A DNA stretch of 64,000 nt from contig CM046876.1 in the NCBI GenBank assembly GCA_025667525.1, positions 80,269,512 to 80,333,511 of the forward strand, given 5' to 3'. Below, in pieces: positions 11,620-23,232 of this stretch. Position 1 is the first letter of the stretch; the number at the start of each line of letters is the position of its first letter. The stretch is from Glebionis coronaria. Lineage: Eukaryota > Streptophyta > Magnoliopsida > Asterales > Asteraceae. The translations under genes were made by a program, and so were the position numbers. The notes under the pieces are model-generated. The model saw only the letters and a program-made list of their open reading frames with translations. It was not told the origin of the DNA and made no database searches.

Positions 11620-13450
11620 ATTCTTTCGCTTCATCTGCCAGTTCCTTTAGAGTCTCAGGCGAGAAGGTTCTCATTCCTAGCTTGTCGGCCAAAAATTCAA
11701 TTCGAGCACGATCTAAAGTCTTCGTGAAAATATCCGCCAATTGATACTCAGATCGGAAAAAGTAAAGCTCTATTACTCCATTTTCCACTTGCTCCTTGAT
11801 GAAATGGTAGCGAATGTCAATATGCTTCGACCGGGAGAATTGAACATTGTTGCAGCATAAGGCAATTTCACTCTTGTTGTCACAGTACATTGGAATCTTA
11901 TTGAAACCTAGACCATAGTCGGTTAATTGCGATCTCATCCAAAGAATTTGAGCACAGCAACCGGACATAGCTATGTATTCTGCTTCCGTACTTGAAATTG
12001 CAGCGCTTTTCTGCCTTTTCGATGCCCAACTGATTAGTCGATCTCCTAGTAGTTGCAAAGTTCCATTCGTGCTACGCCTTGTATCTTGACAACCCGCGTG
12101 ATCCGCATATGCATATGCCATTAGTGCAATAGAAGAGTCCTTCGAATACCAAAGTCCCCGATTAATGGTTCCTTTAAGATATCGAAAGATCCTTTTAACA
12201 GTAGCTAAGTGTAACTCAGTAGGCCTAGTTTGATACCTGGCACACATACATATAGCAAACTGAAGATCGGGGCGACTAGCTGTGATATACAGAAGAGTAT
12301 CGATCATTCCACGATAAAGTGTCGGATCAACAGCAACTCCATGAGGATCTGCATCAAGCTTAGTTCGTTCCACCATTGGAGTATCCACAGGGTCGCAAGA
12401 TTCCATCTTGTATTTCTTAAGCGATTCAAGGGCATACTTGGATTGATTGATAAAGATGCCTCTGGGACTCTGAGATATCTGAAGACCTAAGAAGAATGAT
12501 ACCTTGCCCATCATTGACATCTTAAACTTGGAAGGCATGAGTGTCCCAAACTCATCCGATAATGTTTGGGTCGAGGCTGCAAATATAATATCATCAACAT
12601 ATATTTGTACCATAATCATATCTTTACCTCGTTTCTGAATGAACAGCGTGGGATCCACCTTGCCTTTAGCGAAGCCTTGCGTAATGAGGAATTGTGACAA
12701 TAGATCATACCATGCGCGAGGAGCTTGCTTCAACCCATAGAGAGCCTTCTTATGCTTGTACACATGATTAGGATATTTAGGATTCACAAAACCATCCAGC
12801 TGTTGAACATAGACCTCTTCCTTGATTTCACCATTAAGAAATGCCGTCTTCACATCCATCTGATAGACAATCATATTCATACGGGCTGCATAAGCGAGGA
12901 ATAGTCTAATAGCTTCCAAACGGGCAACAGGCGCAAAGGATTCCATAAAGTCGATGCCCAATAATTGCTCGTATCCACGAGCTACTAGTCGAGCTTTGTT
13001 CTTCAATATTCCGCCTAACTCATCGAGTTTCACCTTGTAAACCCATTTCAAAGTGAGTAACTGCACTTGATCCGGGCATGGGACAAGTTCCCATACTTCA
13101 AGACGTATAAATTCATTAAGTTCTTCTTGCATAGCTTCTATCCAACATGATTGAGTAAAAGATTCTTGCCATGTCTTAGGTTCAACTTCAGTGAGAAAAG
13201 CATCAAAGTGACAAAACATTGCACTTTCTTGTAACTGACTTCGTGTGGATACTGGACGATTAGGGTCACCAATAATAGAATCTATAGGATGATCCTTTGT
13301 CCACTTGCTGTCATGTTCACGAATCCGTGGATTGGAGTAAACTGTAGAAGGAGCTTCCTCTGAGGTGGACGACCCGGCTTGATTAGGGTCGGGAATAGGT
13401 ACACCAAAGAATGGAAGTTCACGCATTTGAGCGAATTCCAAATCGTGATC
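11615..13450 (-). CDS. copia-1 pol: linker, reverse transcriptase and RNase H (3' part of a split frame)
   Basis: This is the enzyme part that copies retrotransposon RNA into DNA. In order it shows a linker ([11 protein letters not shown], then [15 protein letters not shown]), the RT core starting at [14 protein letters not shown], the palm motif [10 protein letters not shown], the active site YVDDIIF (about 12580-12603), and RNase H with [23 protein letters not shown] and [11 protein letters not shown], ending at EAKE. The frame is open for about 610 codons. Upstream it continues in frame past the 13456-20699 insertion into 20700-21056, so no internal Met is needed for a start. The final Leu and TGA come from the inserted solo LTR; without that insert the next codon is TAG, directly after the same Glu. 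All catalytic Asp residues that I can check are present. Confidence 0.9.
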   Translation of the reverse strand, partial: DHDLEFAQMRELPFFGVPIPDPNQAGSSTSEEAPSTVYSNPRIREHDSKWTKDHPIDSIIGDPNRPVSTRSQLQESAMFCHFDAFLTEVEPKTWQESFTQSCWIEAMQEELNEFIRLEVWELVPCPDQVQLLTLKWVYKVKLDELGGILKNKARLVARGYEQLLGIDFMESFAPVARLEAIRLFLAYAARMNMIVYQMDVKTAFLNGEIKEEVYVQQLDGFVNPKYPNHVYKHKKALYGLKQAPRAWYDLLSQFLITQGFAKGKVDPTLFIQKRGKDMIMVQIYVDDIIFAASTQTLSDEFGTLMPSKFKMSMMGKVSFFLGLQISQSPRGIFINQSKYALESLKKYKMESCDPVDTPMVERTKLDADPHGVAVDPTLYRGMIDTLLYITASRPDLQFAICMCARYQTRPTELHLATVKRIFRYLKGTINRGLWYSKDSSIALMAYAYADHAGCQDTRRSTNGTLQLLGDRLISWASKRQKSAAISSTEAEYIAMSGCCAQILWMRSQLTDYGLGFNKIPMYCDNKSEIALCCNNVQFSRSKHIDIRYHFIKEQVENGVIELYFFRSEYQLADIFTKTLDRARIEFLADKLGMRTFSPETLKELADEAKEL

Positions 13451-13455
13451 ATCAT

Positions 13456-16191
13456 TGTGACAACCCTAGGTTTTGGGTTTGTCACTTGGTCTTACGTTTA
13501 GGTTATTTTATGTGTGCTTACTTGAATTGTGTGTTTACGTGTTTATTTTGTGTGAACGAGGTTGGTGTGGTTATCGTTTATGAGTATAGAGTACTCATAA
13601 GTAAATCGAGGAACGGTTATTTCATGTTCATGAGCTCACAAGTGGTGACTATGAAATGAAAATGGTGATATTGTGGTGTTTACGTATACGTATAAGTATT
13701 GTAGTAGTAGTATTTTTTTTAGGATTTACGGTTTAGCATTTAGAGGTCTCGGGTGAGGTAATTATCCAAAAGAATATTTTTCGGGATGGTTTTAAGTCTT
13801 TTAGGACTTAGTTATAAAGTTTATTTAAGAATTTGAGATTTTTTTTAAAAGTGTATATTTTACGTCTTTTACGGTAAAACGCGTAACTTTGACTAGTTTT
13901 ACGGTTTTGAGGTTTTGGGAGTTTTAGGAGCTGAAATAAATTAAGTTAAATTAAGCTAATATTAATAAGATATTAATTAACAATAAAAAAAAAATAAAGA
14001 AAAAAACGAAATTAGGGGTGTTTGGGTCGGTTTAGAAGAGAAAAAAAAGGAAAAAGGAAAATATTTATGGTAAGTGGTAATTGGGTTGGACAAGGATTGT
14101 TTTGGCTATATAAGGAACCCCTAACACTAAATCAAACGCATTTTTTTTCTTTCCCTGGAGTTATAGTCGACTAAAAGAAGAGGAAAATTAGGGTTCTTCA
14201 TAAAATTAGGTTTTCTTCATCTTCCATTAAATAAAAGGTAAAATCTTCATAACCCTTTTCATATTAATTGTTTTTATGTTTAATTAATCATTCTTATGAT
14301 GGATTAAGGGTTAGGGTTTATATATAAACAGTAAATTAATGTTGTAATAATCATAATATGATTACATGGGTTAGGGCTTGTAATTAGAGGAATTAGGGTT
14401 AATTAATGTGGTTGATTTTGTTAAACCCGTTTTTAAAAACTGGGCAGATTTTTGAGTCAATTGTTTTGATCATATAGGGAGTTCTACAAACTCTTATCTT
14501 ACGATCCACATACCCCTGAAAAGGTATTTGAAGTGGATTTCCAATGCAAGAAACTAGAACTAAATTGGAGGTTGGGAAGGGGGTCAAAAATAGGTTACAA
14601 CAGTCGGAGGTCAAAACAGTTTTAAATTCAGCCTGTTTTCTTTTTAAGTTTTGGGTTGTTTGGGGTACTTAGGGTTGCATTGGGATCTTCTCACGAACAT
14701 GAGAGATGGTTTATATATTGTAATAAGTATCTGCACTTGGGATAAGATTGTGTTTTAGGGTAAGACCCTCTAATTGTAATGAACTTTTCATACGTTTAAA
14801 ATCAGGAAAACTGGAATGACAAAAGTATATATATATATATATCAGGGCCTTAACAGTAGCTTTAAGGTTAGGGCAAGTGGGAGGTGTTAGCCAACATATG
14901 TAAGGGTATGAATATTCCTTTTACATAAACCATGGGTATGGTTAAGTGGACGTTTGACTTAAAGTTTTGAGACCTAAAACTGGGACTGTTTTGTGTAAAA
15001 TTGTGAACGGGATAGCTATTAAACTTAACCAAGTTAAGGACTTGTTAGGGAAGGGTAATGGGGTGTTTAGAGTTATAAATGGGGTATTTATATGAGAGGA
15101 GGTTAGATGTCCATCATAGGTTGATGAACCATTTTAGAGGTTGGTTCATGTATTGATTTATGTGTTTTTGGATTATTAGCTTGGGGCTAGAGCAAGGACT
15201 TTGGAGAAGCAATCAGGTGAGTTCATAGTCCCATTTTACTACGTTTTTAAATGTTTTTTTCCAGTATGGGATGGAGATGACACTTGTAATGTTCTTTAAC
15301 ATGATTTAGTACTATGTTTTAAAATGTGTGGACATAAATGTGTTATTGTGTGACTTGCGTGCTTATGTGTTCTCATATGTGCTTTGGTACGTATTCTGCT
15401 ATGTGAATCTTGTTTGGATTGTGATTGGCTTTGGTACATAGATGTATGGGCGTCTATGGGACTAGTTGTGATGTGTGTGGAGCGTGGGGCACGATCCGTC
15501 CTGAGTACTTGTGCATCGTCTCTTCGGAGGCAAGATATCTCGACGGGGATATAGTTCATCTTCCACAGGTGGTGTGGGAAAGATCCGGATAGTGTGGTGT
15601 ATGTTCTTGTGCGTGTGACGGGATACTTCTTGATTGTTATAATGTGCTTTGTGAATTGTAGATGTGGTTGGTACTTGGCTTGAGTTTTGTTGTGGATGCA
15701 TGTAGCATGATTATCACATTATGGTCCATTACTATTAATTGTTTTTCTTCAACTTATTTACAGCGGATGTCAAGGTTTCTTATGATGTTCTAGATAACTT
15801 AAACCTATGTTCTCACCAACTTTATGTTGACAGATTTTAGTGTCATTTTCAGGTGAGGTAGTTGTGCAAGATGATGTTAGAAGTGGCTAGAGTATAGAGG
15901 CTGTTAGGATTGCATTCGGAGGAATCCCTTTCCTCTTAGATTTTATTTTGTGTTTTGATTAAGTGAACTTTGTGGTACCTATATGTTTGATGTTTGTTTA
16001 TTTGTATGTCTTTGGTAAGAGGTAGGCCTGTTACCTACTTACCTAGACGCCTGCATTGTTGAGATATTGTCACGACATTTGTGTCGCCATCTATGATATT
16101 TCAATTTCATTTAGTTCTCTCTATAGACACGCTGTTGTTGTGATGATATCCATACGTCGCGCCCCATATTCCGCCATGGTGGGGTGTGACA
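13456..16191 (+). repeat. LARD-like element 5' LTR
   Basis: 2,736 bp, TG...CA. It carries a TATA-like tatataag at 14107-14114 and a short (AT)n run near 14827. By eye it differs from the 3' LTR by roughly 1.5%, including small indels. Frames on both strands are short; the - strand frame at 15296-15559 recurs in the other LTR but resembles no protein I know. Confidence 0.9.
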
Positions 16192-17955
16192 GAATGGTAT
16201 CAGAGAAAATGGTTATAGAGAATTAGGTTTCCTAGTCGTGTAGCCTAGTCTATAGCTTAAGGGTCCCTGCATATAGGCGTCATAGGAGTATGTGTGCATT
16301 TTATAGTAGTTGATGTGTTTGAATATTATTTTCGCAGAATGTTTTTGGTTATGAACTACTATGGTTCATACTTAACTACATGTTATTTTCTTTACGAGTT
16401 TTGATTAGTGCGGGTGGAACCATGGTCGTATACACTAGTCATTGTTGGATTTCGCTTAATTATGTTTTCATGTTCTTTATACATTTCGAATTTTGTCTAC
16501 GCTGGTTCAGCTGGACTACAAGTTTATGTGTTTCGTGCATTGACTATGTTATTTTAATACATAGGGTTTTGGATCTTATCTTGTGTGGTTATGTGCTTGT
16601 GAGTTGTTGGATTATGTGTTATGTGTAGTATTAATTTCTTATAAGTGTCATCATAGGAGGGAGTACATTGGTGAAAGGGAACATGTATAATTATGGAGGC
16701 CTACATAATTATATATGTGCCACAACACCACTGGACTTTCAAGTATGATTGCATGAAAGAGAGTTAATACATGCTTGTATAGTATATGTTGGATGGATTT
16801 GAGTGTATGTACGCTTATGCCTATGTATGTAAAATTATTTTCTACTTGCCGGTTGTATTCTTGGGATGGTTGCTAGCTCGTTTCTCTTTGAGATGTTCAA
16901 CTTCTGTAGTAGCGCATTTCTCGGGTCCTCATTTCACGTGTTTGTTTGTACGGTACTTTTGGCGTGAAGGATTTTGAGATGGTGGAGATTTATTTTTGGG
17001 GTAACGATGTCTTTTGTTTCGAGTTATACATGGTAAAAAAAGAACTTGCAAATTGAAAAAAATAGTTGTTGGTAGTCGATGAAATAAGGAAGTGTCGGAA
17101 ACGTGTTTGAAATAAGGTGGAATATAATCTTTTTTTTAACATATAAGCATGGCCTTTTTATTCTAAAATATTTTGGTTATGATCACCTAAAGTTATTGTT
17201 CTTTAGTTAGAATTCTTGTTCTTATTAACTTAAATATGTTAAATCATGTATTAATCATATGATGGGTGAGAGTTTAAATTTTCAAGAATTAAAATAAATT
17301 AGACCTTGAATTTTGTAATTAATAACGGGTTTTTTTTAGGGTTTAAAAATCGTTTTTTTTGGTATAAATCGGAGTAGGCAGAAACTGTCGCTAAACTGTC
17401 AAAATATGTCGCTAACTATCAGAAACTGTCGCTGATGCCTAGGCAGATTTTGAGAAAAATCATTTTGGTCATAACTTATTCGTTTTTAAAGGTTTTTGGG
17501 TGATTCAAAAGCCTAAAATTATGTACTCGGAACATACTTTTCAAATATTCAGAAAGTTTCGTAATTGGAAGTCAGTAGCTTGGTCGAATTAATTGTACAA
17601 GTGTTGAGTTCAAGGTTAATTTTCGGACAACATGGTTTAAACTCGTGTTTTGGGTATATTTCGGTAATGAACACTTGGAGGGTTAACATAGAAATGAGTT
17701 GGGAAGGAATTTGAGAGTTCTTTAGACCTTATTATACGTGGTTATATTTTGATGAGTTTTGATTTATGGTTTTGATAAGTTTCCACACGGACGGTTAAGG
17801 CTCATGTGTTGTTGGTTGAGATTATTTTCGTGTAAACTGAGTTCACGTTTGAACGTGAAGGTTTTATCAAGGATATGTATCCTCGTTTGTTTGCTGAGAA
17901 TAAGTTTGAGTTTGGGAGTAAATCTCGGGACGAGATTTCTATTAGGAGGGAGTGA
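16192..17955 (+). other. LARD-like element internal region, non-coding
   Basis: The primer binding site tggtatcagaga lies at 16195-16206, three bases inside the LTR. The purine tract attaggagggagtga lies at 17941-17955, directly before the 3' LTR. Between them only short frames occur (up to about 80 codons), with no gag zinc knuckle, protease, RT or integrase motif. Around 17380-17440 the phrase 'aaactgtcgct' or close variants recurs three to four times. Confidence 0.8.
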
Positions 17956-20699
17956 TGTGACAACCCTAGGTTTTGGGTTTGTCACTTGGTCTTACGTTTA
18001 GGTTATTTTATGTGTGCTTACTTGAATTGTGTGTTTACGTGTTTATTTTGTGTGAACGAGGTTGGTGTGGTTATCGTTTATGAGTATAGAGTACTCATAA
18101 GTAAATCGAGGAACGGTTATTTCATGTTCATGAGCTCACAAGTGGTGACTATGAAATGAAAATGGTGATATTGTGGTGTTTACGTATACGTATAAGTATT
18201 ATAGTAGTAGTATTTTTTTAGGATTTACGGTTTAGCATTTAGAGGTCTCGGGTGAGGTAATTATCCAAAAGAATATTTTTTGGAATGGTTTTAAGTCATT
18301 TAGGACTTAGTTATAAAGTTTATTTAAGAATTTGAGATTTTTTTTAAAAGTGTATATTTTACGTCTTTTACGGTAAAACGCGTAAATTTGACTAGTTTTA
18401 CGGTTTTGAGGTTTTGGGAGTTTTAGGAGCTGAAATAAATTAATGTAAATTAAGGTAATATTAATAAGATATTAATTAACAATAAAAAGAAAAAAAATAA
18501 AGAAAAAAACGAAATTAGGGGTGTTTGGGTCGGTTTAGAAGAGAAAAAAAAGGAAAAAGGAAAAGATTTATGGTAAGTGGTAATTGGGTTGGACAAGGAT
18601 TGTTTTGGCTATATAAGGAACCCCTAACACTAAATCAAACGCATTTTTTTTCTTTTCCTGGAGTTATAGTCGACTAAAAGAAGAGGAAAATTAGGGTTCT
18701 TCATAAAATTAGGTTTTCTTCATCTTCCATTAAATAAAAGGTAAAATCTTCATAACCCTTTTCATATTAATTGTTTTTATGTTTAATTAATCATTCTTAT
18801 GATGGATTAAGGGTTAGGGTTTATATATAAACAGTAAATTAATGTTGTAATAATCATAATATAATGATTACATGGGTTAGGGCTTGTAATTAGAGGAATT
18901 AGGGTTAATTAATGTGGTTGATTTTGTTAAACCCGTTTTTAAAAACTGGGCAGATTTTTGAGTCAATTGTTTTGATCATATAGGGAGTTCTACAAACTCT
19001 TATCTTACGATCCACATACCCCTGAAAAGGTATTTGAAGTGGCTTTCCAATGAAAGAAACTAAAACTAAATTGGAGGTTGGGAAGGGGGTCAAAAATAGG
19101 TTACAACAGTCGGAGGTCAAAACAGTTTTAAATTCAGCCTGTTTTCTTTTTAAGTTTTGGGTTGTTTGGGGTACTTAGGGTTGCATTGGGATCTTCTCAC
19201 GAACATGAGAGATGGTTTATATATTGTAATAAGGATCTGCACTTGGGCTAAGATTGTGGTTTAGGGTAAGACCCTCTAATTGTAATGAACTTTTCATACG
19301 TTTAAAATCAGGAAAAACTGGAATGACAAAGGTATATATATATATATATCAGGGCCTTAACAGTAGCTTTAAGGTTAGGGCAAGTGGGAGGTGTTAGCCA
19401 ACATATGTAAGGGTATGAATATTCCTTTTACAGAAACCATAGGTATGTTTAAGTGGACGTTTGACTTAAAGTTTTGAGACCTAAAACTGGGACTGTTTTG
19501 TGTAAAATTGTGAACGGGATAGCTATTAAACTTAACCAAGTTAAGGACTTGTTAGGGAAGGGTAATGGGGTGTTTAGAGTTATAAATGGGGTATTTATAT
19601 GAGAGGAGGTTAGATGTCTATCATAGGTTGATGAACCATTTTAGAGGTTGGTTCATGTATTGATTTATGTGTTTTTGGATTATTAGCTTGGGGCTAGAGC
19701 AAGGACTTTGGAGAAGCAATCAGGTGAGTTCATAGTCCCATTTTACTACGTTTTTAAATGTTTTTTTTCCAGTATGGGATGGAGATGACACTTGTAATGT
19801 TCTTTAACATGATTTAGTACTATGTTTTAAAATGTGTGGACATAAATGTGTTATTGTGTGACTTGCGTGCTTATGTGTTCTCATATGTGCTTTGGTACGT
19901 GTTCTGCTATGTGAATCTTGTTTGGATTGTGATTGGCTTTGGTACATAGATGTATGGGCGTCTATGGGACCAGTTGTGATGTATGTGGAGCGTGGGGCAC
20001 GATCCGTCCTGAGTACTTGTGCATCGTCTCTTCGGAGGCAAGATATCTCGACGGGGATATAGTTCATCTTCCACAGGTGGTGTGGGAAAGATCCGGATAG
20101 TGTGGTGTGTGTTCTTGTGCGTGTGAGGGGATACTTCTTGATTGTTATAATATGCTTTGTGAATTGTAGATGTGGTTGGTACTTGGCTTGAGTTTTGTTG
20201 TGGATGCATGTAGCATGATTATCACATTATGGTCCATTACTATTAATTGTTTTTCTTCAACTTATTTACAGCGGATGTCAAGGTTTCTTATGATGTTCTA
20301 GATAACTTAAACCTATGTTCTCACCAACTTTATGTTGACAGATTTTAGTGTCATTTTCAGGTGAGGTAGTTGTGCAAGATGATGTTAGAAGTGGCTAGAG
20401 TATAGAGGCTGTTAGGATTGCATTTGGAGGAATCCCTTTCCTCTTAGATTTTATTTTGTGTTTTGATTAAGTGAACTTTGTGGTACCTATATGTTTGATG
20501 TTTGTTTATTTGTATGTCTTTGGTAAGAGGTAGGCCTGTTACCTACTTACCTAGACGCCTGCATTGTTGAGATATTGTCACGACATTTGTGTCGCCATCT
20601 ATGATATTTCAATTTCATTTAGTTCTCTCTATAGACACGCTGTTGTTGTGATGATATCCATACGTCGCGCCCCATATTCCGCCATGGTGGGGTGTGACA
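17956..20699 (+). repeat. LARD-like element 3' LTR
   Basis: 2,744 bp, near-identical to 13456-16191, with the TATA-like tatataag at 18610-18617. It is followed by the target duplication atcat (20700-20704), after which copia-1 coding sequence resumes in the same frame. Confidence 0.9.
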
Positions 20700-21056
20700 A
20701 TCATCATCCTCTTCATCATCAATAGGCATGACGTGGGTAGTTGTTACATGTGTTGGTTGAGAATTACTCGTTGAAGGTATATCTTGACCAATTGTAGGTG
20801 CAGATGTGTCTGATTGTGCAACGGTTGTTGGAGCGACAACTTCGGTTACCGGAGCTATTACCTCAGGTTCTGGAGAAATAATACTTGGAGGAGTAAAGAA
20901 TTCACAAAAGAACGGTTGAAACAACGTGTCCCATTCAGTCCTAGAAGGTGGTGTAAATGATGATGAAGTAGGGTTGTTTGGGACAAGACCAGAACTAATG
21001 TTATTGGGTCCCATTTCATGAAGTGCGGGTTCAGAGCTGCTTTGCTCTGATACCAT
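20700..21056 (-). CDS. copia-1 pol linker (5' part of the split frame); its ATG overlaps the primer site
   Basis: This is the first 119 codons of the copia-1 frame, before the 13456-20699 insertion. The ATG at 21056-21054 is formed by the last A between the LTR and the primer site plus the TG of TGGTATCAGAGC. Its sequence (EPALHEMGPNNISSGLVPN, then SRTEWDTLFQPFF, then a Pro, Thr and Ser-rich stretch ending IDDEEDDD) is the low-complexity linker that normally lies between integrase and RT in copia polyproteins. So a deletion joined the primer site to the middle of pol. The frame continues without a stop at 13450. The - strand frame that runs on into the inserted LTR (to 20619) is accidental. 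Confidence 0.85.
21044..21055 (-). promoter_or_regulatory. copia-1 primer binding site (initiator Met-tRNA)
   Basis: TGGTATCAGAGC on the - strand, two bases inside the 5' LTR, is complementary to the 3' end of plant initiator Met-tRNA, the usual copia primer. Confidence 0.92.
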
Positions 21057-21057
21057 T

Positions 21058-21378
21058 TGTAGGATTGTAAATCTATACTTATGTTTTAGATAGAGAAAGA
21101 GATAGAGAGATGGTGTATTTCACACAAAGCTAGAGAGAGAAACAAAAAAGAACTATGTGTAAATTATGAAACCACACACCCTCTCCATCAAAGGAGAGGG
21201 TTTATATACCCAAGCCCAAGTGATGGGCTTGGGTTTACATTAGGCCGCCGGCCCATACACTTCATGGGCTCGGTTTTGGGCTTTGTTTAATGAATGTAAA
21301 TAACTAAACTACAAGCTATAACATAGACTATTGTTGGAGTGACCCATCCTTTCTAATACGTAAAACGTATTTCCAACA
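21058..21378 (-). repeat. copia-1 5' LTR
   Basis: 321 bp, about 98% identical to 5324-5644. The TATA-like TATATAAA on the - strand lies at 21201-21208. The next bases outside are atgat. Confidence 0.92.
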
Positions 21379-21478
21379 ATGATCTAGCCGCATACGTCAT
21401 ATAAGGTTGGCTACTGACAGACCCTCAAATTCATAATCACCACAAGAGTTATGTCAACAAAACAATTACGGCCGTGGT

Positions 21479-22272
21479 GCGCCCAATCTATCCACCACTG
21501 TTGGGACTGATGTCGCTGCAAAACTCATGGGGACAGCTGGCGGTCTGAGATCACTTGAAAATATGCCAGCTGATAATGTTCAACTTCTAGGTGCTAAGAA
21601 GAAGGCTTTAGCTGGTTTTTCTACTGCCACATCTCAATTTCGTGTTAGTTATATTGGGGAAACCGAGGTCTTTCAGACTACACCTCCAGCTCTTAAGATG
21701 CGTGTGTGTAAGCTTTTGGCAGAAAACCAACCCTTGTAGCACGATTTGACTCTGCAAGAGGGGATCCTTCTAGAAGCCAAGGAAGAACATATCGGGATGA
21801 TATTTGTAAAAAGATTGAGAAGTGGCAAGAGCTACCGCATGCAAAGCAGCCTAAACCACTCCCAGTTCCTGATTCTAAACCCAAGAAGAAAAGAGCTGGG
21901 GTTCGCCTCCAGAAAATGAAGGATAGGTATGCCATTACGGACATGCGGAAACTTGCAAACAGAATGCAGTTTGGAATACCTAAAGAGAGCTCATTGGGGG
22001 ATGGACTAGGAGAAGGATATGGTATGCTTGAACAGGCTGTAAATGGAAACCTGCGTGTATCAGTTGGTCGTAGCAAGCCTGCTGCCAAAGTTACCAAGCA
22101 GTTCAAGCATAGTGGTGGGGCTACCTCTGGCCTGACTTCGAGTTTGGCTTTCACACCTGTTCAGGGGATTGATCTTATAGATCCGCAGGCAAATGCTAAT
22201 AGACTAGGGAGTGGGACTCAAAGCACATACTTCTCAGAAACATGAATATTTTCAAAGATCCGCAGTACCTGA
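21479..22272 (+). pseudogene. PRP31: PRP31-like U4/U6 snRNP protein, truncated pseudogene
   Basis: PRP31 binds the 15.5K protein and U4 snRNA and is needed to build the U4/U6-U5 tri-snRNP of the spliceosome. The piece starts at APNLSTTVGTDVAAKLMGTA in the Nop domain. It continues with KKKALAGFSTATSQFRVSYI, the TTPPALKMR segment, a basic PKKKRAG stretch, MRKLANRMQFG, SSLGDGLGEGYGML, TSGLTSSLAFTPVQGIDL and SGTQSTYFSE, the conserved end of the family. It is uninterrupted by introns over 790 bp. Breaks: the N-terminal half is missing upstream, a frameshift lies near 21736, and a TGA at 22243-22245 replaces a Gly codon about eight residues before the natural end (TGA at 22270). It could be a relic copy or one exon of a dead gene. 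Identity of the family is clear. Confidence 0.9.
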
Positions 22273-23140
22273 GCCTAATGGAAACCAGTAGTATGTACTT
22301 AACTTGCGCACCATATGTTTTTTAGACGGGTTGATTTCATTTTGTAATCTTGAAGTGAGTATAACTAAATGTTGAACCGAACCTGATGGTTATCGCGCAA
22401 AAGATTATCTATGGAATGTAGAAAGGTGAATTCCATTATATAGAGATCGAATTTTCTTGGTTAGAATTGCACTTCTCATATAATAAAATGTCAAAGAAAT
22501 CTTAGCAACAAAGCGATCTAGAGCAATAGATAGTAATGATCGCCAGCTTTGCAATAGTTCAGCTCTTGCCACGATTGTCAACACACAACAGACTTTGAAT
22601 CACAAAACAACAGTAACTGTTGGAACTTCTGTAAGTAAGTGCTATGATATTTCCCTCATGTCTTTCTGAAATATTTTGACTGCCTCTACCAATTTTGAAT
22701 GAAAAAAGACCGTTTTGACAGGTAGTATCTCCATATTTGCATTTTCAGGTTTCTTTTTAAAAGTGGGTAATGTATCATTAATAACAGTATGTGGTCTCTT
22801 GGCTACAACAAAAATATTGTATACTTGTTGACTACCTGATGTCAGCTTTGTATCTTTCAGCTCTTACGCCTGACTTCAACTGACAATGAGTTCTTGACCT
22901 TTTCCCAATGGTTTTGTATTGTATGAACAATAAAGATGTCTCATTATTAACTGACAGAATGTTTTCCTCGAAACCATATTTAGATGTAAGTTATTTATTC
23001 TGTAAACATATTAATCATACTTTTGCATGTCACTAATTCACGAGGTTTATAGTAACGGGGCAAGTCTTTCACATCAAAATGAGTTTTTGACCCGAAAATA
23101 TTAACTTGCATATAGTAGTGAGCATCAGATGAAACCCGAC

Positions 23141-23232
23141 CGGACCAAACCGAGACAGATTTAGGCTAAAATCATGAACCGAGAATTGGACCGAAAAGAG
23201 TTCTGGCCGGTTTGTCGGTTTGGTCTGGTCCG
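23141..23232. repeat. Imperfect inverted repeat
   Basis: Left arm cggaccaaaccgagaca (23141-23157) and right arm tgtcggtttggtctggtccg (23213-23232) are complementary apart from a 3-base insertion. They are separated by 55 bases, so the segment could fold as a hairpin. It may be a remnant of a small inverted-repeat transposon, but no target duplication is evident. Confidence 0.55.

Larger units (their letters stand above)
13456..20699 (+). mobile_element. Long-LTR non-coding element (LARD-like) inside copia-1
   Basis: Two 2.74-kb LTRs (13456-16191 and 17956-20699, both tgtgaca...tgtgaca) enclose only 1.76 kb. A perfect target duplication, atcat, lies at 13451-13455 and 20700-20704. A Met-type primer site follows the first LTR and a purine tract precedes the second. 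No gag or pol similarity is visible inside, so the element must have moved with borrowed enzymes. The element starts tgtgacaaccc and ends ggggtgtgaca, and has a tract like gggacgagatttctattaggagggagtga before the 3' LTR. These features resemble Tekay/Del-type gypsy elements, of which it may be an internal deletion. Confidence 0.9.
5324..21378 (-). mobile_element. copia-1: Ty1/copia retrotransposon lacking gag, PR and INT, with two nested insertions
   Basis: A complete pair of 321-bp LTRs (5324-5644 and 21058-21378, TG...CA in - orientation) encloses a Met-tRNA primer binding site, an RT-RNase H frame, a 2.9-kb 3' noncoding region and a polypurine tract, in copia order on the - strand. The LTRs differ at about 7 of 321 positions by eye. 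Gag, protease and integrase are absent: the pol linker follows the primer site directly. Two later insertions, a solo LTR (8513-11619) and a long-LTR element (13456-20699), bring the length to 16 kb; without them it is about 5.7 kb. The flanking five bases are tggat on the left and atgat on the right, so no clean target duplication is seen. Confidence 0.9.

Noticed and set aside
15296..15701. - strand frames present in both LARD-like LTRs
   Set aside because: They recur only because the LTRs are copies; His, Thr and Ser-rich, no domain and on the antisense strand.
20619..20699. C-terminal extension of the copia-1 5' frame (CHTPPWRNMGR)
   Set aside because: These codons are LTR sequence of the nested element, beyond the insertion border.
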